Shown piece by piece: positions 15,063 to 21,827 of a DNA stretch of 39,352 bases (position 1 is the first letter of the stretch; the number at the start of each line of letters is the position of its first letter). The notes beneath the pieces are model-generated. The model was not told where the DNA came from, did not search any database, and saw nothing but the letters and a program-made list of their open reading frames with translations. A program made the translations under genes and the position numbers. Source of the stretch: Myxococcales bacterium. GTDB taxonomy: Bacteria > Myxococcota_A > Polyangia > Haliangiales > Haliangiaceae. The stretch covers positions 1-39,352 of the forward strand of contig WYBA01000155.1 in the NCBI GenBank assembly GCA_011526095.1, read 5' to 3'.

Positions 15063-15079
15063 GTGGCCACTGCGGTCAC
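15063..15079. promoter_or_regulatory. Operator dyad (one mismatch) at the SPFH promoter
   Basis: GTGGCCACTGCGGTCAC ends 6 bp upstream of the SPFH -24 box. It lies in the divergent region shared with lipoprotein 3. Confidence 0.6.
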
Positions 15080-15147
15080 GGGCGCCCGAGCGCGCAACCG
15101 TTGCGTCGCGAGCTCACGTCATGCGCGGCGATCCCCACTTCTTGCGC

Positions 15148-15164
15148 GTGACTCTGGCAGTCAC
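15148..15164. promoter_or_regulatory. Operator dyad GTGAC-N7-GTCAC (perfect) upstream of lipoprotein 3
   Basis: GTGACTCTGGCAGTCAC is 45 bp upstream of the -24 box of lipoprotein 3 and about 90 bp upstream of that of the SPFH gene. Confidence 0.75.
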
Positions 15165-15208
15165 AGGCAGATCGCGTTGTCGTCGGCGGAGACGACGCCA
15201 CCAGGCCG

Positions 15209-15224
15209 CGGCATGCGCGATGCA
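15209..15224 (+). promoter_or_regulatory. Putative sigma54 promoter of lipoprotein 3
   Basis: CGGCAT-GCGCG-ATGCA, with GG and GC 10 nt apart and GGCA and TGCA conserved. The predicted start of transcription is 4 nt before ATG 15239. Confidence 0.5.
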
Positions 15225-15238
15225 GCGGCACCTTCTGC

Positions 15239-15814
15239 ATGATGACCAAGAAGCTGCTTCTGCTAGCCATCCCGATCACCCTCGCCGCGTGCAGCCGCCC
15301 TGCTCCGGGCACACGCGCACACGAAGACTCTGCCGCCGGTCACCGTCAGGAGGCGGCGAAGCATCAGGCCGACGCCGACAAGACACTCGCGTACGCCAAC
15401 TCGAAGGCCTACTACCAGAGCGTGCACCAGGACCACAAGCGCCTCGCCAAGGCGCACCTGCGTGCTGCCGAACAGGTCGAGGCCGAGTACGCAGCCGCGT
15501 GCGACGACCGCGCGCCTGACACGGTCACAGCGTGGCCCGAAGTGAAATCGACAGACGAGGTTCCCGGCGGCATCGTGCTGCACCTGACGCCCGAAGTCGG
15601 CTCGGAGGAAGAGGTCATCGCCCACTTCGAGTGTCACCGCGCCGCGCTCGCCCTGGAAGGCTTCGACCGCTTTCCCGATGACCCGCTCGCCATCCAGAAC
15701 CTCGACGTTGTCGTTCATGACGAGCCCGGCGGCACTGCGGTGATGTTCGGTGTCGGCGACGCCCAGGTTCAGGAGCTGCGCCGGCGCGTCGACGCGATCG
15801 CGCGCGCGGAGTGA
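15239..15814 (+). CDS. Paralogous lipoprotein 3
   Basis: 191 aa with signal peptide MMTKKLLLLAIPITLAAC (lipid Cys about 18). The block AHEDSAAGHRQEAAKHQADA is the counterpart of the EDMTAxEH block in lipoproteins 1 and 2. A helical region KRLAKAHLRAAEQVEAEYAA follows, then the shared core GGIVLHLTPEVGSEEEV with HFECHRAALALEGF. The CHR pair is kept, while the aromatic stretch of paralogue 1 is replaced by ANSKAYYQSVHQDH. Function unknown; probably envelope-anchored. It is divergent from the SPFH gene, sharing a control region with two dyads. Confidence 0.8.
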   Translation: MMTKKLLLLAIPITLAACSRPAPGTRAHEDSAAGHRQEAAKHQADADKTLAYANSKAYYQSVHQDHKRLAKAHLRAAEQVEAEYAAACDDRAPDTVTAWPEVKSTDEVPGGIVLHLTPEVGSEEEVIAHFECHRAALALEGFDRFPDDPLAIQNLDVVVHDEPGGTAVMFGVGDAQVQELRRRVDAIARAE

Positions 15815-16076
15815 CATGAAGGATCCGGGCTACTGAAAACGGCGCGTCCCGGGGCTGCACGCGGACCACGTGGCGCGCGCGCTCGACGTGACACCGTCAC
15901 GCTCACGGCGGTGATCGTCGCGGCCGACGACGCCACCGTCGCTTCCGCGGAGCTCAAGGTCGAGCCGATCGACGACGACGACGCCGTTTCTCGACAAGAC
16001 CGACGGGGCGTCGGTCGGCACTGCTGCGGTGGCGACGCTCGCCGCCCGCGCGCGAGCGACCGCAGGCGGTAGCCGC
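15815..16076 (+). other. Gene-poor stretch with a possible decayed gene remnant
   Basis: This stretch lies between two gene ends and holds no convincing gene. From about 15888 one plus frame reads DTVTLTAVIVAADDATVASA then ELKVEPIDDDDA. That resembles an Ig-like or cadherin-like beta repeat of a secreted protein before the frame degenerates into Arg-rich noise. No start or intact domain is seen. An imperfect dyad, GTGAC-N3-GTCAC at 15888-15900, is present, but its spacing does not fit the operator. Confidence 0.3.
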
Positions 16077-16547
16077 TCACCCAGGACGCCGGATCGCGAC
16101 CTCGCGCCGCTCGTCGGCGCGAACCACGCAGTCGAACTCGGCCGTCAGCGTGCCGTCGTCGGAGCTGCTCTCGTGGTGCGCAGGCTCCGGACCGCCGCCA
16201 TGCGCGAAGACGAAGGTCGCGCCGTGGCCGCCCCCCCGCGCGCGCGACACGACCTCGTCGAACACGGAGTGTTCGACCAACATCGCGCACCCGATCTCGC
16301 GACCTTTCGCAGCGGCGGCCTCGACGGCGCCCGAGACACCGCTGCTACCCGGAACGGTGACCTCGATGATCCCCACCGAGCGAAGAGGTATGCGAGGCAC
16401 CTCGCTCGGGTCCAGGTACACCATGGGCGTCGCCCCGGGCGACGGAGTGAACGAGGGATCGGTGGCGAGGAACGACGAGCGGACGCCGCTCGAGCAAGCT
16501 GCCACGACGACCGCGACACCGAAGACGACGAACCGGCACGGAATCAT
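16077..16547 (-). CDS. Putative lipoprotein of unknown function
   Basis: 156 aa from ATG 16547 (GTG 16568 is possible). It has the signal peptide MIPCRFVVFGVAVVVAAC with the lipid Cys at about 18, then a Pro/Ser linker TDPSFTPSPGATP. The domain that follows starts IPLRSVGIIEVTVPGSSGVS, with AKGREIGCAMLVEHSVFDEV and FVFAHGGG. The pattern of a GIIEV strand, a helix AVEAAAAKGREIGC and an LVEHS strand suggests a small alpha/beta domain seen in uncharacterised proteobacterial lipoproteins. No enzymatic motif is visible. A perfect dyad lies at 16577-16593, 29 bp before the start. No acceptable -24/-12 box was found. Confidence 0.65.
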   Translation of the reverse strand: MIPCRFVVFGVAVVVAACSSGVRSSFLATDPSFTPSPGATPMVYLDPSEVPRIPLRSVGIIEVTVPGSSGVSGAVEAAAAKGREIGCAMLVEHSVFDEVVSRARGGGHGATFVFAHGGGPEPAHHESSSDDGTLTAEFDCVVRADERREVAIRRPG

Positions 16548-16576
16548 TTCGACCGGGGATGCTGCCACGAGCGACC

Positions 16577-16593
16577 GTGACCCGACCGGTCAC
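16577..16593. promoter_or_regulatory. Operator dyad GTGAC-N7-GTCAC (perfect) upstream of lipoprotein 16077-16547
   Basis: GTGACCCGACCGGTCAC lies between the lipoprotein gene and the stop of the 21-codon ORF at 16596-16661. Confidence 0.75.
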
Positions 16594-16595
16594 GG

Positions 16596-16661
16596 TCAGT
16601 GGTTCGGCATCGAATGTCCCGCCGGAGAGCCCGGAGCCCCGGCGTTGGTCTCGTGGTCCAT
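16596..16661 (-). CDS. Possible 21-residue His/Met-containing micropeptide
   Basis: The short frame from ATG 16661 to TGA reads MDHETNAGAP at the start and GHSMPNH at the end. A GGGAGAG sequence just before the ATG could serve as ribosome site. A perfect dyad lies 56 bp upstream at 16718-16734 and another follows directly at 16577. The H-x-M-x-x-H end would suit soft-metal binding, and the setting is a metal-resistance cluster. A chance ORF cannot be excluded at this length. Confidence 0.3.
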   Translation of the reverse strand: MDHETNAGAPGSPAGHSMPNH

Positions 16662-16717
16662 GTCGCTCTCCCAGTACACGACGAACCGGAGCCCGGCCCC
16701 CTCTCGTCGACTCGCGC

Positions 16718-16734
16718 GTGACTCTCCGTGTCAC
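16718..16734. promoter_or_regulatory. Operator dyad GTGAC-N7-GTCAC (perfect)
   Basis: GTGACTCTCCGTGTCAC lies between the receiver gene end at 16806 and the micropeptide/lipoprotein genes on the minus strand. Its most likely target is the transcription unit running left from here. Confidence 0.7.
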
Positions 16735-16805
16735 TGATGATCCGCTACGTCACCGGGCACCGCGCCCTCGTCATCCAGCCTGCTCGGTGAGGGTGCGGCC
16801 GATGG

Positions 16806-17228
16806 TTACGACGCGTCGACGACGTCCGGTGCTTCGCCGGGGGCCCGTCGACGTCCGCCGCCCCGGGCCGCAACGGCGGCATCGATGGCCGACACGAGCT
16901 CCGCGGGTGAGAACGGCTTCGGCAACGTCGCTCGAATCCCCGCAGCCTTCGCCAGCGCTTCGACCCGCTCGTCGAGCGAACCGCTGACCAGGATGACGGG
17001 GATCTCCGGCGCCCGGGCAGAGATCGCTCCGGCGAGGGCGATGCCGGTCATCCGTCCGTGTCCAAGATGGTAGTCCGTGACCACCACGTCGACCTCGTCG
17101 ACGTCAACGCGCAGCAATGCGGTCTCTGCGTCATCGAGCACGTCGACGATCGCGAAATGGTGCGAGAGCAGCCGCGCCATCGCACGCGCGATCTGAAGAT
17201 CGTCCTCGACGAGCAGGATCCGGATCAC
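16806..17228 (-). CDS. Single-domain response regulator (receiver only)
   Basis: 140 aa from GTG 17228: VIRILLVEDDLQIARAMARL with the acidic pair D9-D10, phospho-acceptor D52 in VVVTDYHLGHGR, the Ser of VSGS and the Lys of LPKPFSPAEL. All receiver residues needed for phosphorylation are present, in contrast to the two degenerate receivers at 8459 and 10834. There is no output domain; only a short Arg/Gly/Ala tail follows. It could act as a phosphate sink or shuttle for the kinase at 458 or another kinase. No Shine-Dalgarno was found before the GTG. A perfect dyad lies at 17293, 64 bp upstream. Confidence 0.88.
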   Translation of the reverse strand: MIRILLVEDDLQIARAMARLLSHHFAIVDVLDDAETALLRVDVDEVDVVVTDYHLGHGRMTGIALAGAISARAPEIPVILVSGSLDERVEALAKAAGIRATLPKPFSPAELVSAIDAAVAARGGGRRRAPGEAPDVVDAS

Positions 17229-17292
17229 GTAGCGCGAGCATGAAGGACGCGACCGTCCGGCCGCAACGACGAAACGATCCCGGCGCACGTGC

Positions 17293-17309
17293 GTGACTCT
17301 GGCGGTCAC
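17293..17309. promoter_or_regulatory. Operator dyad GTGAC-N7-GTCAC (perfect) upstream of the receiver gene
   Basis: GTGACTCTGGCGGTCAC is nearly identical, spacer included, to the site at 15148 (GTGACTCTGGCAGTCAC) and close to that at 25875. Confidence 0.75.
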
Positions 17310-17315
17310 ACTTGC

Positions 17316-17350
17316 GCACGGCACGGCACGGCACGGCACGGCACGGCACG
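17316..17350 (+). repeat. Pentanucleotide tandem repeat (GCACG)x7
   Basis: Seven perfect copies of GCACG in 35 bp begin 6 bp after the operator dyad at 17293-17309. It is the only simple repeat of this length noticed in the window. Confidence 0.9.
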
Positions 17351-17441
17351 ACGGTTGTTTCGACCGACTGCATGCGTCCTGTTCATCCGGCCGCGTCGCC
17401 TCTCCGATCGCGCTGGTGACGTTGTCTGTCTTCGCCGACCT

Positions 17442-17612
17442 CTAGCCGGTGTCGTCGCCGCCTCCTTGCACGCCCGCGGGCTGGTTGGCACTGGTCAGCG
17501 CGGCGGGCGACGGCGTCAGGGATGGCTCGGCAGCAAGCTCGTGTTTCGGGATGGCGTCGGCGTCGACCCCGGCCGGGCAGACGGCAGCTCGCGTCGCGCC
17601 CGGCGACGACAT
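17442..17612 (-). CDS. Doubtful 56-aa ORF next to an operator dyad
   Basis: The frame from ATG 17612 to TAG reads MSSPGATRAAVCPAG, then KHELAAEPSLTPSPAALTSA. It is low-complexity, Ala/Pro/Ser rich, with no signal peptide or known domain. The EPSLTPSP piece recalls DPSFTPSP in the lipoprotein at 16077-16547, and the ATG is 7 bp from a perfect dyad, so it may be a decayed relative. It could equally be a chance ORF. The rest of 17351-17781 shows no supportable gene. Confidence 0.25.
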   Translation of the reverse strand: MSSPGATRAAVCPAGVDADAIPKHELAAEPSLTPSPAALTSANQPAGVQGGGDDTG

Positions 17613-17619
17613 GATGGAT

Positions 17620-17636
17620 GTGACCCCGGTGGTCAC
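17620..17636. promoter_or_regulatory. Operator dyad GTGAC-N7-GTCAC (perfect), target unclear
   Basis: GTGACCCCGGTGGTCAC lies in a gene-poor stretch between the receiver gene and the cupredoxin remnant. It may be an orphan site left by a decayed gene. Confidence 0.65.
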
Positions 17637-17781
17637 ACCGTTCGTGACCTCGGGGGGATGACGTCCGTCTCGCGAACGAGCATCCTGCTCGTGGCGCGAG
17701 GGCGATCGCGCTCGCGTTGTTCTGCCTCGATCCTCCGTCCTGGCCGTCCGCACGGCGTTCGCCGGCCGCCCTCGCGTCACT

Positions 17782-18043
17782 TCACATGTCCATCGCGCAC
17801 GCGTATCGAGTCTTCCCGGCACGCGGACATCGCACGGTCACGGCACCGGCTTGTCGAGCGGGCAGCTCTTCCGCACCTTGCGCGTGAAGACGAGGGTGAC
17901 CTCTCCACCCTGGCGCACCCGGATGCCTCGGGCTCGAAGCCCTCGCGCGTGGCTGTGATGGCGTTCCGGCGCGGCTGGGCGCCCTCGTCCGCGACCGCGA
18001 CGGATGCGCCGCAGGCGGCCAGCACCAGTGACGCGCGTGTCAT
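17782..18043 (-). pseudogene. Decayed cupredoxin-like gene at the end of the cus operon
   Basis: The ATG at 18043 overlaps the upstream stop by 4 bp (ATGA), so this was a coupled gene. The first frame gives MTRASLVLAACGASVAVADE and NAITATREGFEP. The expected continuation, GIRVRQGGEVTLVFTRKVRK, lies in the next frame; restoring one G near plus 17924 would join them. That frame ends SCPLDKPVP-stop at 17838. The typical cupredoxin end, VPRAG-type then KTRYACAMDM, is found in yet another frame up to 17782. The middle of the domain, including part of the Cu-site region, is shorter than in cupredoxin_1-type proteins. At least two frameshifts plus a short internal deletion are needed to explain it. 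Confidence 0.65.
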
Positions 18044-18618
18044 CGCCAGGTGCTCTCGCCGCCGCACGACAGCATCTTCGTGCCCATGTAAGGGTTCTCC
18101 AGCTTCGCGGTCGGCTGGATCCACTTCTTGTAGCCCGCCGCCATCGGGCACTCGAAGACGTGCTTCCCCTCCGCCAGGGTCGGGTCGGCGGTGAGCAGCG
18201 CGACGACGTGTCGACTCACCTCTCCGAACGCGGACCGCGCTGCGTCGACATCGCCGGCGCTGCCGAGTCCTTTGGCTGCGGAGGCGATCCCACGCAGATG
18301 CTCGGCGGAGCCAGAGGGCGTAGCGGGTACCACTGCCATCGCTGTCCTCTCGATCTCACCGGCGACGTCTGCGAGGCCGGTTGTGTCGTCGGCCGCGAGT
18401 AGCGCGCGCGCACGCTCGTAGGCCGCCAGCATCTGCTCGGCGGGGCGCGCGCGGGGCTCACCCGTCGACGGCGGCACGGGCGCCTTGTCGGAGGGCGCCG
18501 CCCTCGTTGCCGACGGCTCCTTGGGCGCCCCTGAACGGTCGGGGTCATCCTTCTTGCAGGCGCCGATGGCGAGCGCGAATGCAGTGCAGACGACAACTAT
18601 GAGCTTGCTTCCGATCAT
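18040..18618 (-). CDS. DUF3347-like metal-associated lipoprotein
   Basis: 192 aa, starting MIGSKLIVVVCTAFALAIGAC (lipid Cys about residue 21). After a charged, Pro-rich linker comes a helical domain from AEQMLAAYERARALLAADDT. It ends HVFECPMAAGYKKWIQ and ENPYMGTKMLSCGG. The FxCPMA...NPYxGxKMLxCG end is the hallmark of DUF3347 domains linked to Cus efflux. The same module is built into the CusB of this operon. The conserved Cys and Met residues could bind Cu(I) or Ag(I) and hand it to the pump (inference). Its start overlaps the cusA stop by 4 bp (ATGA). Confidence 0.85.
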   Translation of the reverse strand: MIGSKLIVVVCTAFALAIGACKKDDPDRSGAPKEPSATRAAPSDKAPVPPSTGEPRARPAEQMLAAYERARALLAADDTTGLADVAGEIERTAMAVVPATPSGSAEHLRGIASAAKGLGSAGDVDAARSAFGEVSRHVVALLTADPTLAEGKHVFECPMAAGYKKWIQPTAKLENPYMGTKMLSCGGESTWR

Positions 18619-21600
18619 TGCTCCGGGTCCTTTCTGGGTGGTTCCTCGGGCACCGCGCGTGCCTCGGCGGTGGGAGCGGTCGAGGCGGCGCGCAGGCCGC
18701 GCCGCTTCCAGATGGCGTAGATCGCGGGATAGACGGTGAGCTCCAGGAGGAACGACGTGACTAGGCCGCCCACCAGCGGTGCGGCGATCCGCTTCATCAC
18801 ATCGGCGCCGGTGCCGGTGCTGAACAGGACCGGCACCAGGCCGATCATCGTCGTGAGCACCGTCATCAACTTGGGCCGGATCCGCTTCGCCGCGCCTTCG
18901 ACGATCGCATCCTCGAGATCGGCGAAGGTCTTCAGTCGGCCCTCTTGCTCGTACCGCTTGTGCGACAGCGTCAGGTAGAGAAGCATCACCACGCCGGTCT
19001 CGGCGTCGAGGCCGGCCAGCGCGATCAGCCCGACCCACACCGCGACGCTCATGTTGTAATCGAGCAGATAGAGCAGCCAGATCGCGCCGATCAACGAGAA
19101 CGGCACGGCGAGGAGCACGATCCCGGTCTCGATCAGCGACCGCGTGTTCATGTAGAGGAGCAGGAACACGATCAGGAGCGTCACCGGCACGACGATCTTC
19201 AGCTTCGCTCGCGCGCGCTCGAGGTACTTGAACTGGCCGACCCATTCGATACGCGTCCCGGCGGGCAGGTCGACCTCGCGCTCGACGACCTTGCGCGCGT
19301 CCTCGACGTAGTCGGCGATCGGCCGGTCGGTGTCGACGAACACGAAGCCGACCAGCCGGCCGTCCTCCGAGCGGATCATCGGCGGACCGGTGACGTGCTT
19401 GATGTCGGCGACCTGTGACAGCGGGACCTGCGCGCCCATCGGGGTCGCGACCAGGATGTCGCCGAGCCGCTCGGGCTCGTCGCGAAGCTCGCGCGGGTAC
19501 CGGAGGTTGATCCAGTAGCGCTCGCGGCCCTCGACGGTCTGCGACACGTTCATGCCGCCGATCGCGGTCTCGACGACGTCGTTGATGTCGCCGACGGTCA
19601 GGCCGTGGCGCGCCGCCTCCTCGCGCTTCACCTCGATGTCGATGTAGAAGCCGCCAGTCGCGCGATCGGCGAACGCGCTGCGCGTGCCCGGGACCCCGGC
19701 GAGCGCCTTCTCGATCGCGATCGCGGTTTCTTCGATCTCGACGAGGGTATCGCCGAAGACCTGCACGCCGAGCGGGCTGCGGATGCCGGTCGACAGCATC
19801 TCGGTGCGCGTCTGGATCGGCATCCACCAGATGTTCGGCATGCCGGGGTACTGGAGCTTCTCGTCCATCTCGCGGATCAGCCGCTCCCACGTCATGCCGG
19901 GCCGCCACTGGTCGCGCGGCTTGAGCATCACCACGGTCTCGACCATGCCGATCGGCGCCGGGTCGGTCGCCGACTCGGCACGGCCCATCTTGCCGAACAC
20001 GCTCGCCACCTCGGGAAACTCGCGCAGTTCGCGGTCCATCTGCTGGAGCACTCGCGACGCCTCGGCATCCGACATGCCCGGCGGCGCCGTCGGCATGTAG
20101 AGGATCGCGCCCTCGTTCAAGGGCGGCATGAACTCGTTGCCGAGCCGGAAGTAGGCCGGCACCGTGAGCACCATCGCCGCGACCGCGAGAATCACGACGG
20201 TCCAGCGGTGACGGACGACCAGCCGCACGATCGGGGTGTAGCCAGCGATCAACCAGCGATTGATCGGGTTCCTCTCCTCGCCGCGGATCTTGCCGCGAAT
20301 CAAGACCACGGCGAGCGCCGGCGTCAGGGTCACTGCGAGGATTGCCGCGAATCCCATCGAATACGTCTTCGTGAACGCAAGCGGCTTGAAGAGGCGCCCC
20401 TCGGTGCCCTCCAGCGTGAATACCGGGATGAACGACACCGTGATCACGAGCAGCGAGAAGAAGATCGACGGACCGACTTCCTGCATCGCCCCGACGATCA
20501 CGCCGGTACGATTCCCGGGCTTCCCGGCGTTCTCCCAGTCCTCCAGCTTCTTGTGGATGTTCTCGATGATGATGATCGAGGCATCGACCATGGCGCCGAT
20601 CGCGACGGCGATCCCGCCGAGCGACATGATGTTGGCCGTCAAGCCCTGCCAATACATCGGGATGAATGCGAGCAGCACGCCGAGGGGAAGCGTGATGATC
20701 GGGACCAGGGCGCTCCGCACGTGGAGCAGAAACAGGAAGATGATGATTGCAACGACAACCATCTCCTCGATCAACGTGGTGCGCAGGGTGTCGATCGACT
20801 CGCGGATCAGGCCGGACCGGTCGTAGGTCGCGACGATGTGCACGCCCTCGGGAAGGGTTTTCTCGACCTCGGCGATCCGCGCCTTCACCGCATCGATCAC
20901 GTTCAAGGCGTTCTCGCCATACCGCATGATCACGATCCCGCCGGCGACCTCGCCCTTGCCGTCGAGCTCGGCGATGCCGCGCCGAATGTCGGGACCGAGG
21001 CTGACCACGCCGACGTCGCGGATGAAGATCGGAACCCCGTCGGCGCCGAGCTTGACCGGAATCAGCTCGAGGTCCTTCATGCTCTTGACATACCCGCGCC
21101 CGCGCACGACGTGCTCGTGCCCGGCGACCTCGAGCACGTTGCCACCGACGTCCTCGTTGGACCGCCGGATCGCGGCCATCACGTCGTGGAGCATCACGTC
21201 GAACGCGCGCAGCTTCACCGGGTCCACCGTGACCTGGTACTGCCGCTCGAACCCGCCGACCGAGGCGACCTCGGCGACTCCTGGCACGCCCTCCAGCGCG
21301 TAGCGGATGTTCCAGTCCTGGATCGACCGCAGCTGCGACAGGTCATGCTGACCGCTGTCGTCGACGATCGCGTACTCGAAGACCCAGCCGACGCCGGTCG
21401 CATCGGGCCCGAGGGTAGGCGTCACGTCCTCGGGCAATCGGGCCTGCGCCTCGTTGAGGTACTCGAGGACGCGACTCCGCGCCCAGTACATGTCGGTCCC
21501 GTCCTCGAAGATCACGTAGACGAACGACATCCCAAACATCGACTGGCCGCGCACGTACTTGACCCCGGGCGCGGCGAGTAGCGACGTCGAGATCGGATAG

Positions 21601-21827
21601 GTGATCTGGTCCTCGACGAGATCCGGGCTCCGCCCCATCCACTCCGTGAAGACGATCACCTGCGCGTCGGAGAGATCGGGAATCGCGTCGAGCGGTGCGC
21701 GGATCAGCGACAACCAGCCCCACACCGCGAGCCCCGCGACAAGGAGGATCGTCAGCAGCGGATTGCGGGCGCTCACGCCGATCACCGCGCCGACCACGCC
21801 GGACTTCTGCGGATCGGCGGGCGTCAC
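18615..21827 (-). CDS. cusA: Heavy-metal efflux RND transporter CusA/CzcA (Cu/Ag type)
   Basis: 1070 aa, full length for the family, with twelve membrane segments in the usual order. Marker stretches are GVVGAVIGVSARNPLLTILL at the N-terminus, GGIAVAIGAMVDASIIIIEN in TM4 with the conserved Asp, WWMPIQTRTEMLSTGIRSPL in the pore domain, and LAGLDAETGVVMLLYLTLSH in the second half with the family Asp/Glu. The LSTGIRSPLGV and YNMSVAVWVGL stretches are those of the monovalent Cu/Ag (CusA/SilA) branch. It exchanges protons for metal in the inner membrane, together with CusB and CusC. GTG start overlaps the cusB stop (GTGA). Confidence 0.95.
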   Translation of the reverse strand: MTPADPQKSGVVGAVIGVSARNPLLTILLVAGLAVWGWLSLIRAPLDAIPDLSDAQVIVFTEWMGRSPDLVEDQITYPISTSLLAAPGVKYVRGQSMFGMSFVYVIFEDGTDMYWARSRVLEYLNEAQARLPEDVTPTLGPDATGVGWVFEYAIVDDSGQHDLSQLRSIQDWNIRYALEGVPGVAEVASVGGFERQYQVTVDPVKLRAFDVMLHDVMAAIRRSNEDVGGNVLEVAGHEHVVRGRGYVKSMKDLELIPVKLGADGVPIFIRDVGVVSLGPDIRRGIAELDGKGEVAGGIVIMRYGENALNVIDAVKARIAEVEKTLPEGVHIVATYDRSGLIRESIDTLRTTLIEEMVVVAIIIFLFLLHVRSALVPIITLPLGVLLAFIPMYWQGLTANIMSLGGIAVAIGAMVDASIIIIENIHKKLEDWENAGKPGNRTGVIVGAMQEVGPSIFFSLLVITVSFIPVFTLEGTEGRLFKPLAFTKTYSMGFAAILAVTLTPALAVVLIRGKIRGEERNPINRWLIAGYTPIVRLVVRHRWTVVILAVAAMVLTVPAYFRLGNEFMPPLNEGAILYMPTAPPGMSDAEASRVLQQMDRELREFPEVASVFGKMGRAESATDPAPIGMVETVVMLKPRDQWRPGMTWERLIREMDEKLQYPGMPNIWWMPIQTRTEMLSTGIRSPLGVQVFGDTLVEIEETAIAIEKALAGVPGTRSAFADRATGGFYIDIEVKREEAARHGLTVGDINDVVETAIGGMNVSQTVEGRERYWINLRYPRELRDEPERLGDILVATPMGAQVPLSQVADIKHVTGPPMIRSEDGRLVGFVFVDTDRPIADYVEDARKVVEREVDLPAGTRIEWVGQFKYLERARAKLKIVVPVTLLIVFLLLYMNTRSLIETGIVLLAVPFSLIGAIWLLYLLDYNMSVAVWVGLIALAGLDAETGVVMLLYLTLSHKRYEQEGRLKTFADLEDAIVEGAAKRIRPKLMTVLTTMIGLVPVLFSTGTGADVMKRIAAPLVGGLVTSFLLELTVYPAIYAIWKRRGLRAASTAPTAEARAVPEEPPRKDPEQ

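Noticed and set aside
15888..15900. GTGAC-ACC-GTCAC palindrome
   Set aside because: The spacer is 3 instead of 7, so it cannot be the same operator. It lies in a possible gene remnant.
16540..16568. Sigma54 box for the lipoprotein at 16077-16547
   Set aside because: A GC lies 13 nt before the ATG, but the nearest GG is 12 instead of 10 nt away from it.
17316..17350. GGCAC repeats as a string of sigma54 -24 boxes
   Set aside because: The 5-bp period never places GC 12 bp after a GG start, so no valid -24/-12 pair is formed.
17289..18194. Long plus-strand open frame over the cupredoxin remnant
   Set aside because: Arg/Ser/Ala-rich shadow typical of GC-rich DNA. The minus strand holds recognisable cupredoxin and lipoprotein sequence.
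18618..20652. Long minus frame extending the DUF3347 lipoprotein upstream through cusA
   Set aside because: The extra N-terminus is an Arg/Asp-rich shadow of cusA. The real start at 18618 begins a lipoprotein signal and overlaps the cusA stop.
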